From an uncultured Treponema sp. (GTDB taxonomy: Bacteria > Spirochaetota > Spirochaetia > Treponematales > Treponemataceae), in the NCBI GenBank assembly GCA_937892225.1, contig CALAUH010000207.1, positions 1 to 10,524 of the forward strand: a DNA stretch of 10,524 bases, in the 5' to 3' direction. The first letter of the stretch is position 1; every line of letters begins with the position of its first letter. The notes beneath the pieces are model-generated. The model had not been told where the DNA came from and did not search any database. It saw nothing but the letters and a program-made list of their open reading frames with translations. This document shows, one piece after another, positions 1 through 6,370 of this stretch. The position numbers and the translations under genes are program-made.

Positions 1-114
1 AATACCGATATCCCAACTGTTATATCTTTCTGCAGCTAAATCAGGATTTCCTACCATAGAAACACCACCCATATAATTTAGTGTTGCATATCTTTGATAT
101 AATGTCGGCGTTTG
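1..114 (-). pseudogene. TonB-dependent receptor fragment, cut on its 5' side
   Basis: Read on the minus strand, this piece gives a peptide beginning TPTLYQRY and containing GNPDLAAERYNSWDIGI. This is the pattern of the C-terminal beta-barrel of TonB-dependent outer-membrane receptors, where a PxLYQ segment precedes GNPxLxxE and then an aromatic-x-x-G strand. Such receptors import siderophores, cobalamin or glycans using TonB energy; the substrate cannot be told from so little. The rest of the barrel would lie left of position 1. Upstream in the same frame (towards higher coordinates) the similarity ends near position 114, although the frame stays open until a TAA at 225-223. The plug domain, the rest of the barrel, the signal peptide and a start are all missing on that side. 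It is either a broken gene or the arm of a chimeric assembly. Family call fairly sure, status uncertain. Confidence 0.6.
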
Positions 115-399
115 AGGGAGGAGTGGCTTCCCTTGGCGATAAAAAACTCCGCAAAGGAGTGCGAAGAACGAGAGAAGAACGATGAAGAAACTGTTGATGA
201 TTTGCAGAACTGGGGACGTGCTTTAATGCCACTTTCAAAAGAACGTGCTGATGCAATCAAAGCATATCTTGTTAAACGAGGTGTAAGTGAAGGCTCAATT
301 TCTACAGAAGGTATGGGCGGTACAAAACCAGTCGTTGAACCTAAAGATAAGGATAACAACTGGAAAAACCGTCGTGTAGAATTTATTCTTGAAAAATAA
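112..399 (+). CDS. OmpA-like peptidoglycan-binding domain, C-terminal part only
   Basis: The C-terminal half is a clear OmpA_C domain: LSKERADAIKAYLVKRGVSE, then STEGMGGTKP, and the closing NRRVEF near residues 86-91. In the family this domain sits in the periplasm and binds peptidoglycan; the Arg of the LSxxRA motif (residue 45 here) is one of the two usual ligand-binding residues. The first half of the domain, including the GHTD segment that carries the partner Asp, is absent. Instead residues 1-22 are encoded by the GC-richer palindromic block and look like no OmpA sequence. The TTG at 112 is only a formal start; the frame opens after a TAA at 100-102, and the first in-frame ATG is at 226. 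The true gene probably began upstream of what is preserved. Its GGT/CGT-rich codons suit a well-expressed envelope protein. It converges on the cyclo-ligase gene with a 14-bp gap. Confidence 0.55.
   Translation: MREEWLPLAIKNSAKECEEREKNDEETVDDLQNWGRALMPLSKERADAIKAYLVKRGVSEGSISTEGMGGTKPVVEPKDKDNNWKNRRVEFILEK
115..180. repeat. GC-richer palindromic stretch at the junction (candidate dispersed repeat)
   Basis: This short block separates the TonB-receptor fragment from the OmpA fragment. It contains two perfect inverted repeats: AGGGA (115-119) with TCCCT (129-133), and ACTCC (146-150) with GGAGT (156-160). It is visibly richer in G and C than its surroundings. Read on the minus strand, the second hairpin is followed at once by six T (146-141), so it resembles a small intrinsic terminator. 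No stop codon occurs across the block in the OmpA frame or in the receptor frame. The position exactly at the junction, the palindromes and the base composition suggest a dispersed repeat, but only one copy is visible here, so the repeat status is inference. Confidence 0.4.
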
Positions 400-413
400 A
401 ATAATTATTGGTT

Positions 414-986
414 TTAGTAAAACATTGTATCCATAGATACATCGTTTTCTGAAACCGGTAAATCATCCATAATTTGAAATGGGAAACAGACGCCTGCACT
501 TGTAAAATTGCAGGCATTTGTTTTTAACAGAGAAAGGTATTTATCATAATAACCTTTTCCTCGACCTATTCTTTTTCCGTCTTTTGTAAATGCTCTTCCG
601 GGAACAATTATTAAAACTTTTTCTTTTAAATCCTGAATATTTAATAGTTTGCATTTGTTGATATCAGGTTCCATTATTCCGTATGCGCCTCTTTGCATAC
701 AGTAAGAGTTTCCCATTTTTTCATTGAAATAATAGAATTGTATAGTCTGAGTCTGTAAATCTACTTTTGGAATTGCAATTATTTTTGATTCAACAAAGGC
801 AGACATAATTAAACCGCCTAAATCAACTTCATCGGGTAAGGCCATATATGTTAAAATTATTTTTGCAGAAAGATATTCTTTTGAAGTAACTATTTTTTTG
901 CAAATGCCATCTGATAATGAATTAAAATTTTCTTTATTCTGTTTTACTAATTCTTTAATGTTTATTCTTATTTCTTCTTTTGTCAT
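414..986 (-). CDS. fau: 5-formyltetrahydrofolate cyclo-ligase
   Basis: This is a 190-residue cytoplasmic protein of the usual family length, also called MTHFS, ygfA or yqgN. It converts 5-formyltetrahydrofolate to 5,10-methenyltetrahydrofolate using ATP, returning a storage folate to the one-carbon pool. The diagnostic C-terminal block is present: LIIVPGRAFTKDGKRIGRGK, with VPGRAF at 128-133 and the phosphate-binding GRGKGYYDKYL at 141-151. Also present are LPDEVDL at 50-56, the GAYGIMEP segment at 100-107, and a closing FQIMDDLPVSENDVSMD. The ATG at 986 is the natural start because it gives the N-terminal helix (TKEEIRINIKELV). No Shine-Dalgarno sequence precedes it. A TTGACT (1020-1015) and a weak TAAATT (998-993) would start the transcript almost at the ATG. 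It is transcribed away from the tRNA-Asn gene and towards the OmpA fragment. Confidence 0.95.
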   Translation of the reverse strand: MTKEEIRINIKELVKQNKENFNSLSDGICKKIVTSKEYLSAKIILTYMALPDEVDLGGLIMSAFVESKIIAIPKVDLQTQTIQFYYFNEKMGNSYCMQRGAYGIMEPDINKCKLLNIQDLKEKVLIIVPGRAFTKDGKRIGRGKGYYDKYLSLLKTNACNFTSAGVCFPFQIMDDLPVSENDVSMDTMFY

Positions 987-992
987 ACATAT

Positions 993-1020
993 AATTTAAC
1001 TGTAAAATTTTATAAGTCAA
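993..1020 (-). promoter_or_regulatory. Candidate sigma70 promoter of the cyclo-ligase gene
   Basis: On the minus strand TTGACT (1020-1015) is five of six to the -35 consensus, followed after 16 nt by TAAATT (998-993), four of six to the -10. Initiation about seven bases downstream falls at or beside the ATG at 986, which would make the mRNA leaderless and explain the lack of a Shine-Dalgarno sequence. The region is very AT-rich, so chance matches are likely. Confidence 0.35.
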
Positions 1021-1053
1021 TTAATTTTTTTAATAAATTTTAAGTTTATTGTA

Positions 1054-1082
1054 TTGACAAAAATTTATATATTTTATATTAT
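1054..1082 (+). promoter_or_regulatory. Promoter of tRNA-Asn
   Basis: A perfect TTGACA (1054-1059) is followed after 17 nt by TATTAT (1077-1082), five of six to the -10 consensus. Transcription would begin near 1089, giving a short 5' leader of about 16 nt before the mature tRNA at 1105. This is the strongest promoter match in the window and suits a stable-RNA gene. Confidence 0.75.
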
Positions 1083-1104
1083 AACATCACGTTCGAAAGA
1101 ATAT

Positions 1105-1177
1105 GGTTCCTTAGCTCAGTCGGTAGAGCAACGGACTGTTAATCCGTGTGTCGCTGGTTCAAGCCCAGCAGGAGCCG
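1105..1177 (+). tRNA. tRNA-Asn (anticodon GUU)
   Basis: The sequence folds into a complete 73-nt cloverleaf. The acceptor stem is GGTTCCT (1105-1111) with AGGAGCC (1170-1176), containing one T-G pair. The D stem is GCTC (1114-1117) with GAGC (1126-1129). The anticodon stem is ACGGA (1131-1135) with TCCGT (1143-1147), around loop CTGTTAA, so the anticodon GTT is at 1138-1140. The T stem is GCTGG (1153-1157) with CCAGC (1165-1169), around TTCAAGC. The discriminator base is G1177, as expected for tRNA-Asn. The 3' CCA is not encoded and must be added by the CCA-adding enzyme. It stands alone between two minus-strand genes, with its own promoter and terminator. Confidence 0.98.
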
Positions 1178-1191
1178 AAAATTAATACTAA

Positions 1192-1226
1192 AAAAAAGAC
1201 TTTCTAGATTTTAGAAAGTCTTTTTT
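1192..1226. terminator. Bidirectional rho-independent terminator (tRNA-Asn / M16-like gene)
   Basis: GACTTTCTA (1198-1206) pairs perfectly with TAGAAAGTC (1212-1220) around a 5-nt loop. An A-run precedes the stem and a run of six T follows it, so the same hairpin has a T tract in both directions. It lies 20 nt after the tRNA and 28 nt after the stop codon of the convergent M16-like gene, so it can end both transcripts. Confidence 0.9.
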
Positions 1227-1241
1227 ATTTAACATAATTGT

Positions 1242-1261
1242 TTTTATTTTATTTTATTTTA
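1242..1261. repeat. Short tandem (TTTTA)4 repeat over the M16-like stop codon
   Basis: Four copies of a TTTTA pentamer cover the end of the M16-like gene and the adjoining spacer; the TAA stop (1256-1254) lies inside the array. Because the period is five and each unit read on the minus strand contains TAA, a gain or loss of a unit would still meet a stop within a few codons. Confidence 0.6.
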
Positions 1262-4097
1262 TTCCGTCTTTTGAATAAATTTTAAATACAGGCAGTTCAG
1301 GGAAGTAAGATAAAATATTTAAGAAATCTTCTATTTGTGCTGTCTGAATAAAATTATACATATCAAGATAATATAAGGTATTAGATTCATATGGGAAATA
1401 TTCAAAGCCCTGCTGCATAAGTTTTGCAGTACCAGTATTTGTTCCTGCATCCTGTAATTGTGTAGAAGTCCATATATCTTTTATAAGTGTAATTGTGTTT
1501 CCGGCTTTTTGTGATGATAATTCTTTTTTTATTTCTGTAATTATATTTTTATAAGCGGCATCAAGTTCTTTTGTATGTGGAACATTCTGAACAACTATTG
1601 CGGCTGTGTCCATTTGAGCTTTGGCAAACATTACAGAAGCATTGCTGTTTTTTAATCTTGAATTTTCATTTATCTGATTTTGAAGTTTGTTTACAATATA
1701 TAAAAGCATTGCATTAAAAAGAGCTTCTTCTTTTGTGCCTGCAGTCGGTGAAGAAAAGAAATACATTACAGGGTCTAAAAACTGTGTTGTAGGAATAAGT
1801 ACTGCTGGCATTGGACCTGCTTTTTCGGCAGGAATATCTGTTAGGAAAGTATGATTAATTTTTAATGTAACGGTTTTACTTTTATCTAATTTGCTTACTG
1901 CATAAATTAAATTTGTTTTTCCTTTATTGTTTGTTAATAATCCTAAAGTAGAATTCATAACATCTACGATATTGTCAGAAAAATTTCCTGTTACAATCAA
2001 TTTGTATCTGGAAGAATCTAAAAGTACAGGATAGTATTCAAGAATTTTTAGATAATTTGTATCTTCCAGAACATCTTTTTCTGTTTCAAAAATATTTATA
2101 AAATCCGAATCAGGATAAAGTGTGGAAACGGCTTTTGCATACATCTGATTAACGGCACTTCCATTTTCCATTCGTTTTTTATATTGTCTGTTGCTTACAG
2201 CACGATCTGCGGTTGCAGGCAAAACATCGGAATAGATAATTGCATTAGCAACAGCTTTAGCGATTTGTGGTAAATCAACATTTTCGCATTCAATAATGAT
2301 TGAACTGGTTGTAATATCAGACTGCCATGTTAATTCGGGCATGCCGACAATCTGGCCTTTCTGTTCAAGTGCAACTATTTCACGCTGAATGTTAGTTGCA
2401 AGAATATTTATCATTACTTCTTCGAATCCGTGATTTTTAACTGTATTTAATTTTCCGCCGCATATTGAAATTAAAAATGTTGCCTGTGTTGTATTATTAT
2501 TATATTTTGTAACAAGCGGGATTCCGTTTTGAAGTTTTACTTTTTTAATCTGTTCTTTATTTGCAATATAATATTTCTGACTGTCGTTTTCTGTTTCAAA
2601 ACTTTCTGTAGCAAAAAGATTTTTATCATCATCTGGATTATAATTCTTTATTTCGGCAAATTCTTTTTGAGTATACCAGGATGCATTTTTAATTGTGATT
2701 TCTTCAAATCCTTTTGCAAGATATTCTTTTTTGTTGGCATTAAAATCATTTGTATTGATTATAACAAAAACAAAAGGTTCTTCGGTTTTTAATTTATTGG
2801 AAATTTGTTCTGCAGTTGTATTTCTATATTTTTCATATCTTGAAGCAAGTGTCTGTACTGCAATAGAACTTTCTGCATTATCTAAACAGTCTTCGTAAAA
2901 AGATTGATATGGTTCAATTGCCCAGTATTCACTTAAACTGTTCATATATTCACTTGAAGAAGAATTTATAAGGTTTAAAGAATAAGCTGCATTCTGCTGA
3001 GCATTTTCGAATTCTGCAGAATTTATTAATGACATAGATTCTTTTACATGTTTTTCAAACAGAAGTGATTGTTTAAGACTGTTTGTTTTTATTTTAGGAT
3101 TTTCCGGTTTTTGTAAAAGGGTCTGTATAATAAGTCTGTTGTTATTTCGTTTATGTGCACTTGAAGCGTTGATATATTCATCACCGGGAATATTTAATTC
3201 TTCTATATTTAAAAGATTGTATTTAAAGAAAGAATAATTGTTGTTATAAACTAAAGCGGCTAAATCACTTTCCTGCATATCAAGATTTGTGTATTGGATT
3301 ACAACCTGTGTAAGTTCATCTGAAAATTCCGGGTCATGTAATACGAATTTTCGCTGTTTGATTTTTGGTGATTCTTTTTTTTCGATAACTGCAGAGTATG
3401 TATTATAAAAACGTCCGAATGTATTATTTAATGTATTAAGAATCTGTTTTGAATTAAAATTACCGCTTATAAAAATTGCACTGTTTTGTGGTGTGTAATA
3501 GCGCAGAGAAATTGTATTTAAAATAGATCGTGCATTTTTTACAGTAGTTTTATTAAATAAAGAAGGGTAGATTCCAGAGTCGTGTTTCCATGGTGAATCA
3601 GAAAAAACTTTTGAATCTATTGCAGAATTTATAAATCCGCTCATTGACTGTGCGTTTTCTTTTACTTCCTGCTTTAATTTTGTAAGTTCAGATTGTATTA
3701 ATTCATTAGAAAAATTTGGTTCAAAAGCAGTTTTTGAAATTGCATCAAGTATTTTTTCTTTTTGCGAAGATGTAACTGTAACAATATATCGTGATGAATC
3801 TGCATTACAATAGCATGAATCAAATTTTATCTGTGGAAGACTTTTTTCAAAAAGATTTGTATATAATTTGAAAAATCCTGAAGTTTTTTGTGTTTGTGAT
3901 GAAAAACCTGCTCTTGTTGTAAATTCGATGCGTAAAAGTGGAGTCGTAGTATCTTCTAGTAAAAATACTTTCATTCCGTTTTCCAGAGTATATTCTTTTA
4001 CAGAATCTTTTGGAGATGCAAAGATATTTGAGAAATTAAAAATGAAAATTAATGAATAGATAAATAATAATTTATTTTTTGAAAACAATTTAATCAT
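1254..4097 (-). CDS. Exported M16 (pitrilysin/insulinase)-like protein without the zinc site
   Basis: This 947-residue protein starts with a signal peptide (Lys-rich start, hydrophobic residues ~9-26, probable cleavage after IFA at 25-27), so it acts in the periplasm or envelope. Two M16 modules follow. Module one has YTLENGMKVFLLED (36-49), RIEFTTRAG (56-64) and the M16_C-like RYYTPQNSAIFISGNF (199-214). Module two has KLQNGIPLVTKYNNN (521-535), ISICGGKL and KLIVTGNFSD. Active M16 proteases carry HxxEH soon after the RAG segment. Here the aligned stretch is GFFKLYTNLF, so the His, Glu and His positions are Lys77, Thr80 and Asn81. Module two has GFEEVMINIL, which is also unsuitable. A Glu at 144 may match the third ligand. 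It is therefore probably a non-catalytic M16-fold protein, perhaps a partner or scaffold like the inactive halves of heteromeric M16 enzymes (inference). It diverges from the DUF4954 operon; no Shine-Dalgarno precedes the ATG. Confidence 0.85.
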   Translation of the reverse strand: MIKLFSKNKLLFIYSLIFIFNFSNIFASPKDSVKEYTLENGMKVFLLEDTTTPLLRIEFTTRAGFSSQTQKTSGFFKLYTNLFEKSLPQIKFDSCYCNADSSRYIVTVTSSQKEKILDAISKTAFEPNFSNELIQSELTKLKQEVKENAQSMSGFINSAIDSKVFSDSPWKHDSGIYPSLFNKTTVKNARSILNTISLRYYTPQNSAIFISGNFNSKQILNTLNNTFGRFYNTYSAVIEKKESPKIKQRKFVLHDPEFSDELTQVVIQYTNLDMQESDLAALVYNNNYSFFKYNLLNIEELNIPGDEYINASSAHKRNNNRLIIQTLLQKPENPKIKTNSLKQSLLFEKHVKESMSLINSAEFENAQQNAAYSLNLINSSSSEYMNSLSEYWAIEPYQSFYEDCLDNAESSIAVQTLASRYEKYRNTTAEQISNKLKTEEPFVFVIINTNDFNANKKEYLAKGFEEITIKNASWYTQKEFAEIKNYNPDDDKNLFATESFETENDSQKYYIANKEQIKKVKLQNGIPLVTKYNNNTTQATFLISICGGKLNTVKNHGFEEVMINILATNIQREIVALEQKGQIVGMPELTWQSDITTSSIIIECENVDLPQIAKAVANAIIYSDVLPATADRAVSNRQYKKRMENGSAVNQMYAKAVSTLYPDSDFINIFETEKDVLEDTNYLKILEYYPVLLDSSRYKLIVTGNFSDNIVDVMNSTLGLLTNNKGKTNLIYAVSKLDKSKTVTLKINHTFLTDIPAEKAGPMPAVLIPTTQFLDPVMYFFSSPTAGTKEEALFNAMLLYIVNKLQNQINENSRLKNSNASVMFAKAQMDTAAIVVQNVPHTKELDAAYKNIITEIKKELSSQKAGNTITLIKDIWTSTQLQDAGTNTGTAKLMQQGFEYFPYESNTLYYLDMYNFIQTAQIEDFLNILSYFPELPVFKIYSKDGIK

Positions 4098-4106
4098 ATT
4101 ATTTAT

Positions 4107-4135
4107 ATTATAAACTAAAAATTATTCTTTATCAT
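4107..4135 (-). promoter_or_regulatory. Candidate promoter of the M16-like gene
   Basis: On the minus strand a perfect TATAAT (4112-4107) lies 17 nt after ATGATA (4135-4130), which is four of six to TTGACA. Initiation about seven bases beyond the -10 falls near 4100, only some three bases before the ATG at 4097. No Shine-Dalgarno sequence fits in that space, so a leaderless mRNA is predicted. Confidence 0.5.
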
Positions 4136-4136
4136 C

Positions 4137-4165
4137 TAGAAAAACAGAATAAGTTATAGTATATT
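4137..4165 (+). promoter_or_regulatory. Candidate promoter of the DUF4954-leuA operon
   Basis: TAGAAA (4137-4142), four of six to the -35 consensus, is followed after 17 nt by TATATT (4160-4165), five of six to the -10. Transcription would begin near 4172, about three bases before the ATG at 4175, where the DNA is a T-run without a Shine-Dalgarno sequence. An alternative -10 is TATAGT (4155-4160), with a poorer -35. The -35 boxes of this promoter and the divergent one are one base apart. Confidence 0.45.
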
Positions 4166-4174
4166 TTTTTTATT

Positions 4175-6352
4175 ATGGTAGACGTTGAATATGTGCCATC
4201 TGGCAAAGTTAAGGTTCAAGTTCCAGAAGAACTTATTAAGGGTAAAAGATTACTGACTCAAAACGAAATTCAGATTTTAGAGAAAAACTTAAATCGAAAT
4301 CAAGATTCACTGTGGAATAATTTTTATGTTGATGCCGGTGAAGATTGTTTTGACCCTGAATTAATTCATGGTTGTGATTTTTCTGGATTTATAATACTTG
4401 GAAAACTTAAAAAAGGTCTGCTTCATTTTAATGATTTACATCTTGAATGTGGAATTGAACGTTCGAAATTAAGAAATGTTGTTACAGGTGATGATAACGT
4501 TATTAGAAATGTAGATTATCTTGATAATTATCGTCTTGGTAACCGTGTAATTCTTTTTAATATAAACGAGATGTGCTGTACTTTGCATTCAAAATTCGGT
4601 AATGGTATATTAAAAGAAGGTGAAACTGAAGATAAACGTGTCTGGATTTCTGTTGCAAACGAAAATGACGGACGAAGCATTCTTCCTTTTGAATCGTTGA
4701 TTCCTGCAGATGCATATCTTTGGTCACATTATCGTGATGATAATGAACTTTTAAATAGATTTCTTCAGCTTACAGAATTCGGAAATTCTAAAAAACTTGA
4801 TACTTTTGGTTTTGTTGATGATGATACAGTCATTAAAAATTCAAACATTATTAAAGATGCAAAAATCGGTAAATGTGTTTACATCAAAGGTGCATTGAAA
4901 TTAAAAAATATTACAATTCTCTCTTCTCCAGAAGAACGTTCTCAGATTGGAGAAGGTGTAGAAATGGTAAATGGTATTTTAGGATATGGCAGTAAATTGT
5001 TTTATCAGGCAATTGCAGTTCGTTTTGTGATTGGAAGAAACTGTCAGGTAAAATATGGTGCCAGACTTTTGAACTCTGTTTTAGGGGACAACTCTACAAT
5101 TTCATGTTGTGAAGTTTTGAATAACTTGATTTTCCCATTCCATGAACAGCATCATAACTCTTCTTTCCTTATTGCTACAACAATTATGGGACAGTCAAAT
5201 ATTGCTTCTGGTGCAACAATCGGTAGTAACCATAACTCTAGAAGTCCAGACGGTGAGATTTTTGCCAAACGAGGTTTCTGGCCTGGTCTTTGCAGTGATT
5301 TTAAACACAATTCACGATTTGCATCATTTGTTCTTGTTTCAAAAGGAAGCTATCAGCATGAACTTGATATTCCGTATCCTTTTTCTCTTGTTAGCCCAGG
5401 AGACAAATCTGATGAAGCAATTACAATAATGCCTGCATTCTGGTTTATGTATGATATGTTTGCTATTACCAGAAATAAAAATAAATTTGCAAAAAGAGAT
5501 AAACGTGTTGTTAAAATCCAGCACATTGAATTTGATCCTCTTGCTCCAGATACAATGCAGGAGATTGTTTCAGCTACAGAAAGATTAATCGGTTTAACAT
5601 CAGAGTATTTACAGACTGAACGTCCAGAACTTTTTGATGACTGTAAAACAAAAGAACAGATTTTCCAGAAAGCAAAAGATTTCCTTCATAAAAGTGAATT
5701 TACAGATTTTACACTTTTTGATTCAATATGCCAGAAAAAATACGGTGCAATTATTCATAAACCAGTTCAGGCTTATAAGATGTACCGCAAGATTGTAAAA
5801 TATTTTGCAACAAGAACATTAATGGATTTCTGTAAAGAACTTCAGGAACAATATTTAACACCTGAATTAATTGAAGGTATTAGAAGACTTCCTTTGTTTA
5901 CAGAATGGGAAAATGTCGGCGGCCAGATTATTCCAAGTGAAAAAATAAAAGAATTATTCAACGATATAAAAATCGGTAAGTACAGAAACTGGGACGAAGT
6001 TCACGATTATTATAATTTGTGTGAAGCATCGTACGAAAAATATAAAGTCAGATATTCGCTTTATCTTCTTGAACAGCTTTATTCAAGACCAATCGAAGAA
6101 TTTACAGTTGATATTTATCGCAATATTACAGAAGACGTTACAATCGTTGCAAATGAAATTTATAATCATTCTGTACAGTCAAGAGAAAAGGACTATACAG
6201 ATTATTATAGAAATATGACTTACAGAAACAGACAGGAAATGGAAACTGTAATTGGTCCGTTAAGTGATAATTCATTCTTAAATCAACTTAAAATTGATAC
6301 CGAAACATTTATAAAAGAGATTCAGGTTATTTTTGAAGGACTGACAAAATAA
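4175..6352 (+). CDS. DUF4954-family protein with left-handed beta-helix-like section
   Basis: This 725-residue protein lacks a signal peptide and membrane segments, so it is probably cytoplasmic. I recognise it as the DUF4954 family of uncharacterised proteins. Residues ~215-355 show hexapeptide-like repeats (DDTVIKNSNIIKDAKIGKCV, then GARLLNSVLGDNSTISCCEV and IMGQSNIASGATIGSNHNSR), the pattern of left-handed beta-helices in acyltransferases and sugar nucleotidyltransferases such as GlmU. Possible active-site positions are HEQHHNSS (323-330), SNHNSRSPDGE (351-361) and KRGFWPGLCSDFKHNSRF (365-382), which are rich in His, Asn and Arg. The remaining ~300 residues are largely helical with many charged residues. 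Sugar-nucleotide or acyl-transfer chemistry is an inference from the fold only. It is the first gene of the operon. The ATG has no Shine-Dalgarno and sits directly after a T-run; no earlier start is possible without leaving the promoter region. Confidence 0.8.
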   Translation: MVDVEYVPSGKVKVQVPEELIKGKRLLTQNEIQILEKNLNRNQDSLWNNFYVDAGEDCFDPELIHGCDFSGFIILGKLKKGLLHFNDLHLECGIERSKLRNVVTGDDNVIRNVDYLDNYRLGNRVILFNINEMCCTLHSKFGNGILKEGETEDKRVWISVANENDGRSILPFESLIPADAYLWSHYRDDNELLNRFLQLTEFGNSKKLDTFGFVDDDTVIKNSNIIKDAKIGKCVYIKGALKLKNITILSSPEERSQIGEGVEMVNGILGYGSKLFYQAIAVRFVIGRNCQVKYGARLLNSVLGDNSTISCCEVLNNLIFPFHEQHHNSSFLIATTIMGQSNIASGATIGSNHNSRSPDGEIFAKRGFWPGLCSDFKHNSRFASFVLVSKGSYQHELDIPYPFSLVSPGDKSDEAITIMPAFWFMYDMFAITRNKNKFAKRDKRVVKIQHIEFDPLAPDTMQEIVSATERLIGLTSEYLQTERPELFDDCKTKEQIFQKAKDFLHKSEFTDFTLFDSICQKKYGAIIHKPVQAYKMYRKIVKYFATRTLMDFCKELQEQYLTPELIEGIRRLPLFTEWENVGGQIIPSEKIKELFNDIKIGKYRNWDEVHDYYNLCEASYEKYKVRYSLYLLEQLYSRPIEEFTVDIYRNITEDVTIVANEIYNHSVQSREKDYTDYYRNMTYRNRQEMETVIGPLSDNSFLNQLKIDTETFIKEIQVIFEGLTK

Positions 6353-6358
6353 ATTTTA

Positions 6359-6364
6359 AGAGGA
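6359..6364 (+). promoter_or_regulatory. Shine-Dalgarno that decides the start of the secreted protein gene
   Basis: AGAGGA lies six nt before the ATG at 6371 but abuts the ATG at 6365, which is too close for initiation. It therefore selects 6371. It is the only clear Shine-Dalgarno sequence in front of a protein gene in the window. Confidence 0.7.
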
Positions 6365-6370
6365 ATGTTT

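Noticed and set aside
182..226. ATG at 182 giving MKKLLMICRTGDVL, like the start of a signal peptide
   Set aside because: It is in a different frame from the OmpA domain and stops after 14 residues.
41..359. Open minus-strand frames of 71 and 93 residues
   Set aside because: They run antisense across the palindromic block and the OmpA domain, have no domain pattern, and end in a frame other than the receptor fragment. They result from the multi-frame openness of the block.
411..423. Palindrome GTTTTA-G-TAAAAC between the OmpA fragment and the cyclo-ligase gene as a terminator
   Set aside because: The loop would be a single base, the stem is almost all A-T, and it overlaps the cyclo-ligase stop; not a convincing hairpin.
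1105..1177. tRNA-Asn as an integration site of a mobile element
   Set aside because: No repeated tRNA 3' end, integrase or phage gene is visible nearby; the downstream DNA is its terminator and a normal gene.
2529..2898. Plus-strand open frames inside the M16-like gene
   Set aside because: Antisense shadows with low-complexity Phe/Ile-rich translations and no independent signals.
1254..4097. Annotating the M16-like protein as an active zinc protease
   Set aside because: Neither module has the HxxEH or inverted zinc motif, so activity cannot be supported.
5142..5429. 95-residue frame inside the DUF4954 gene
   Set aside because: Out-of-frame shadow, Leu/Gln-rich, without a ribosome binding site, fully within a well-supported gene.
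6365..6370. ATG at 6365 as the start of the secreted protein
   Set aside because: The Shine-Dalgarno AGAGGA directly abuts it; spacing of six nt favours the next in-frame ATG at 6371, which also gives a better signal peptide.
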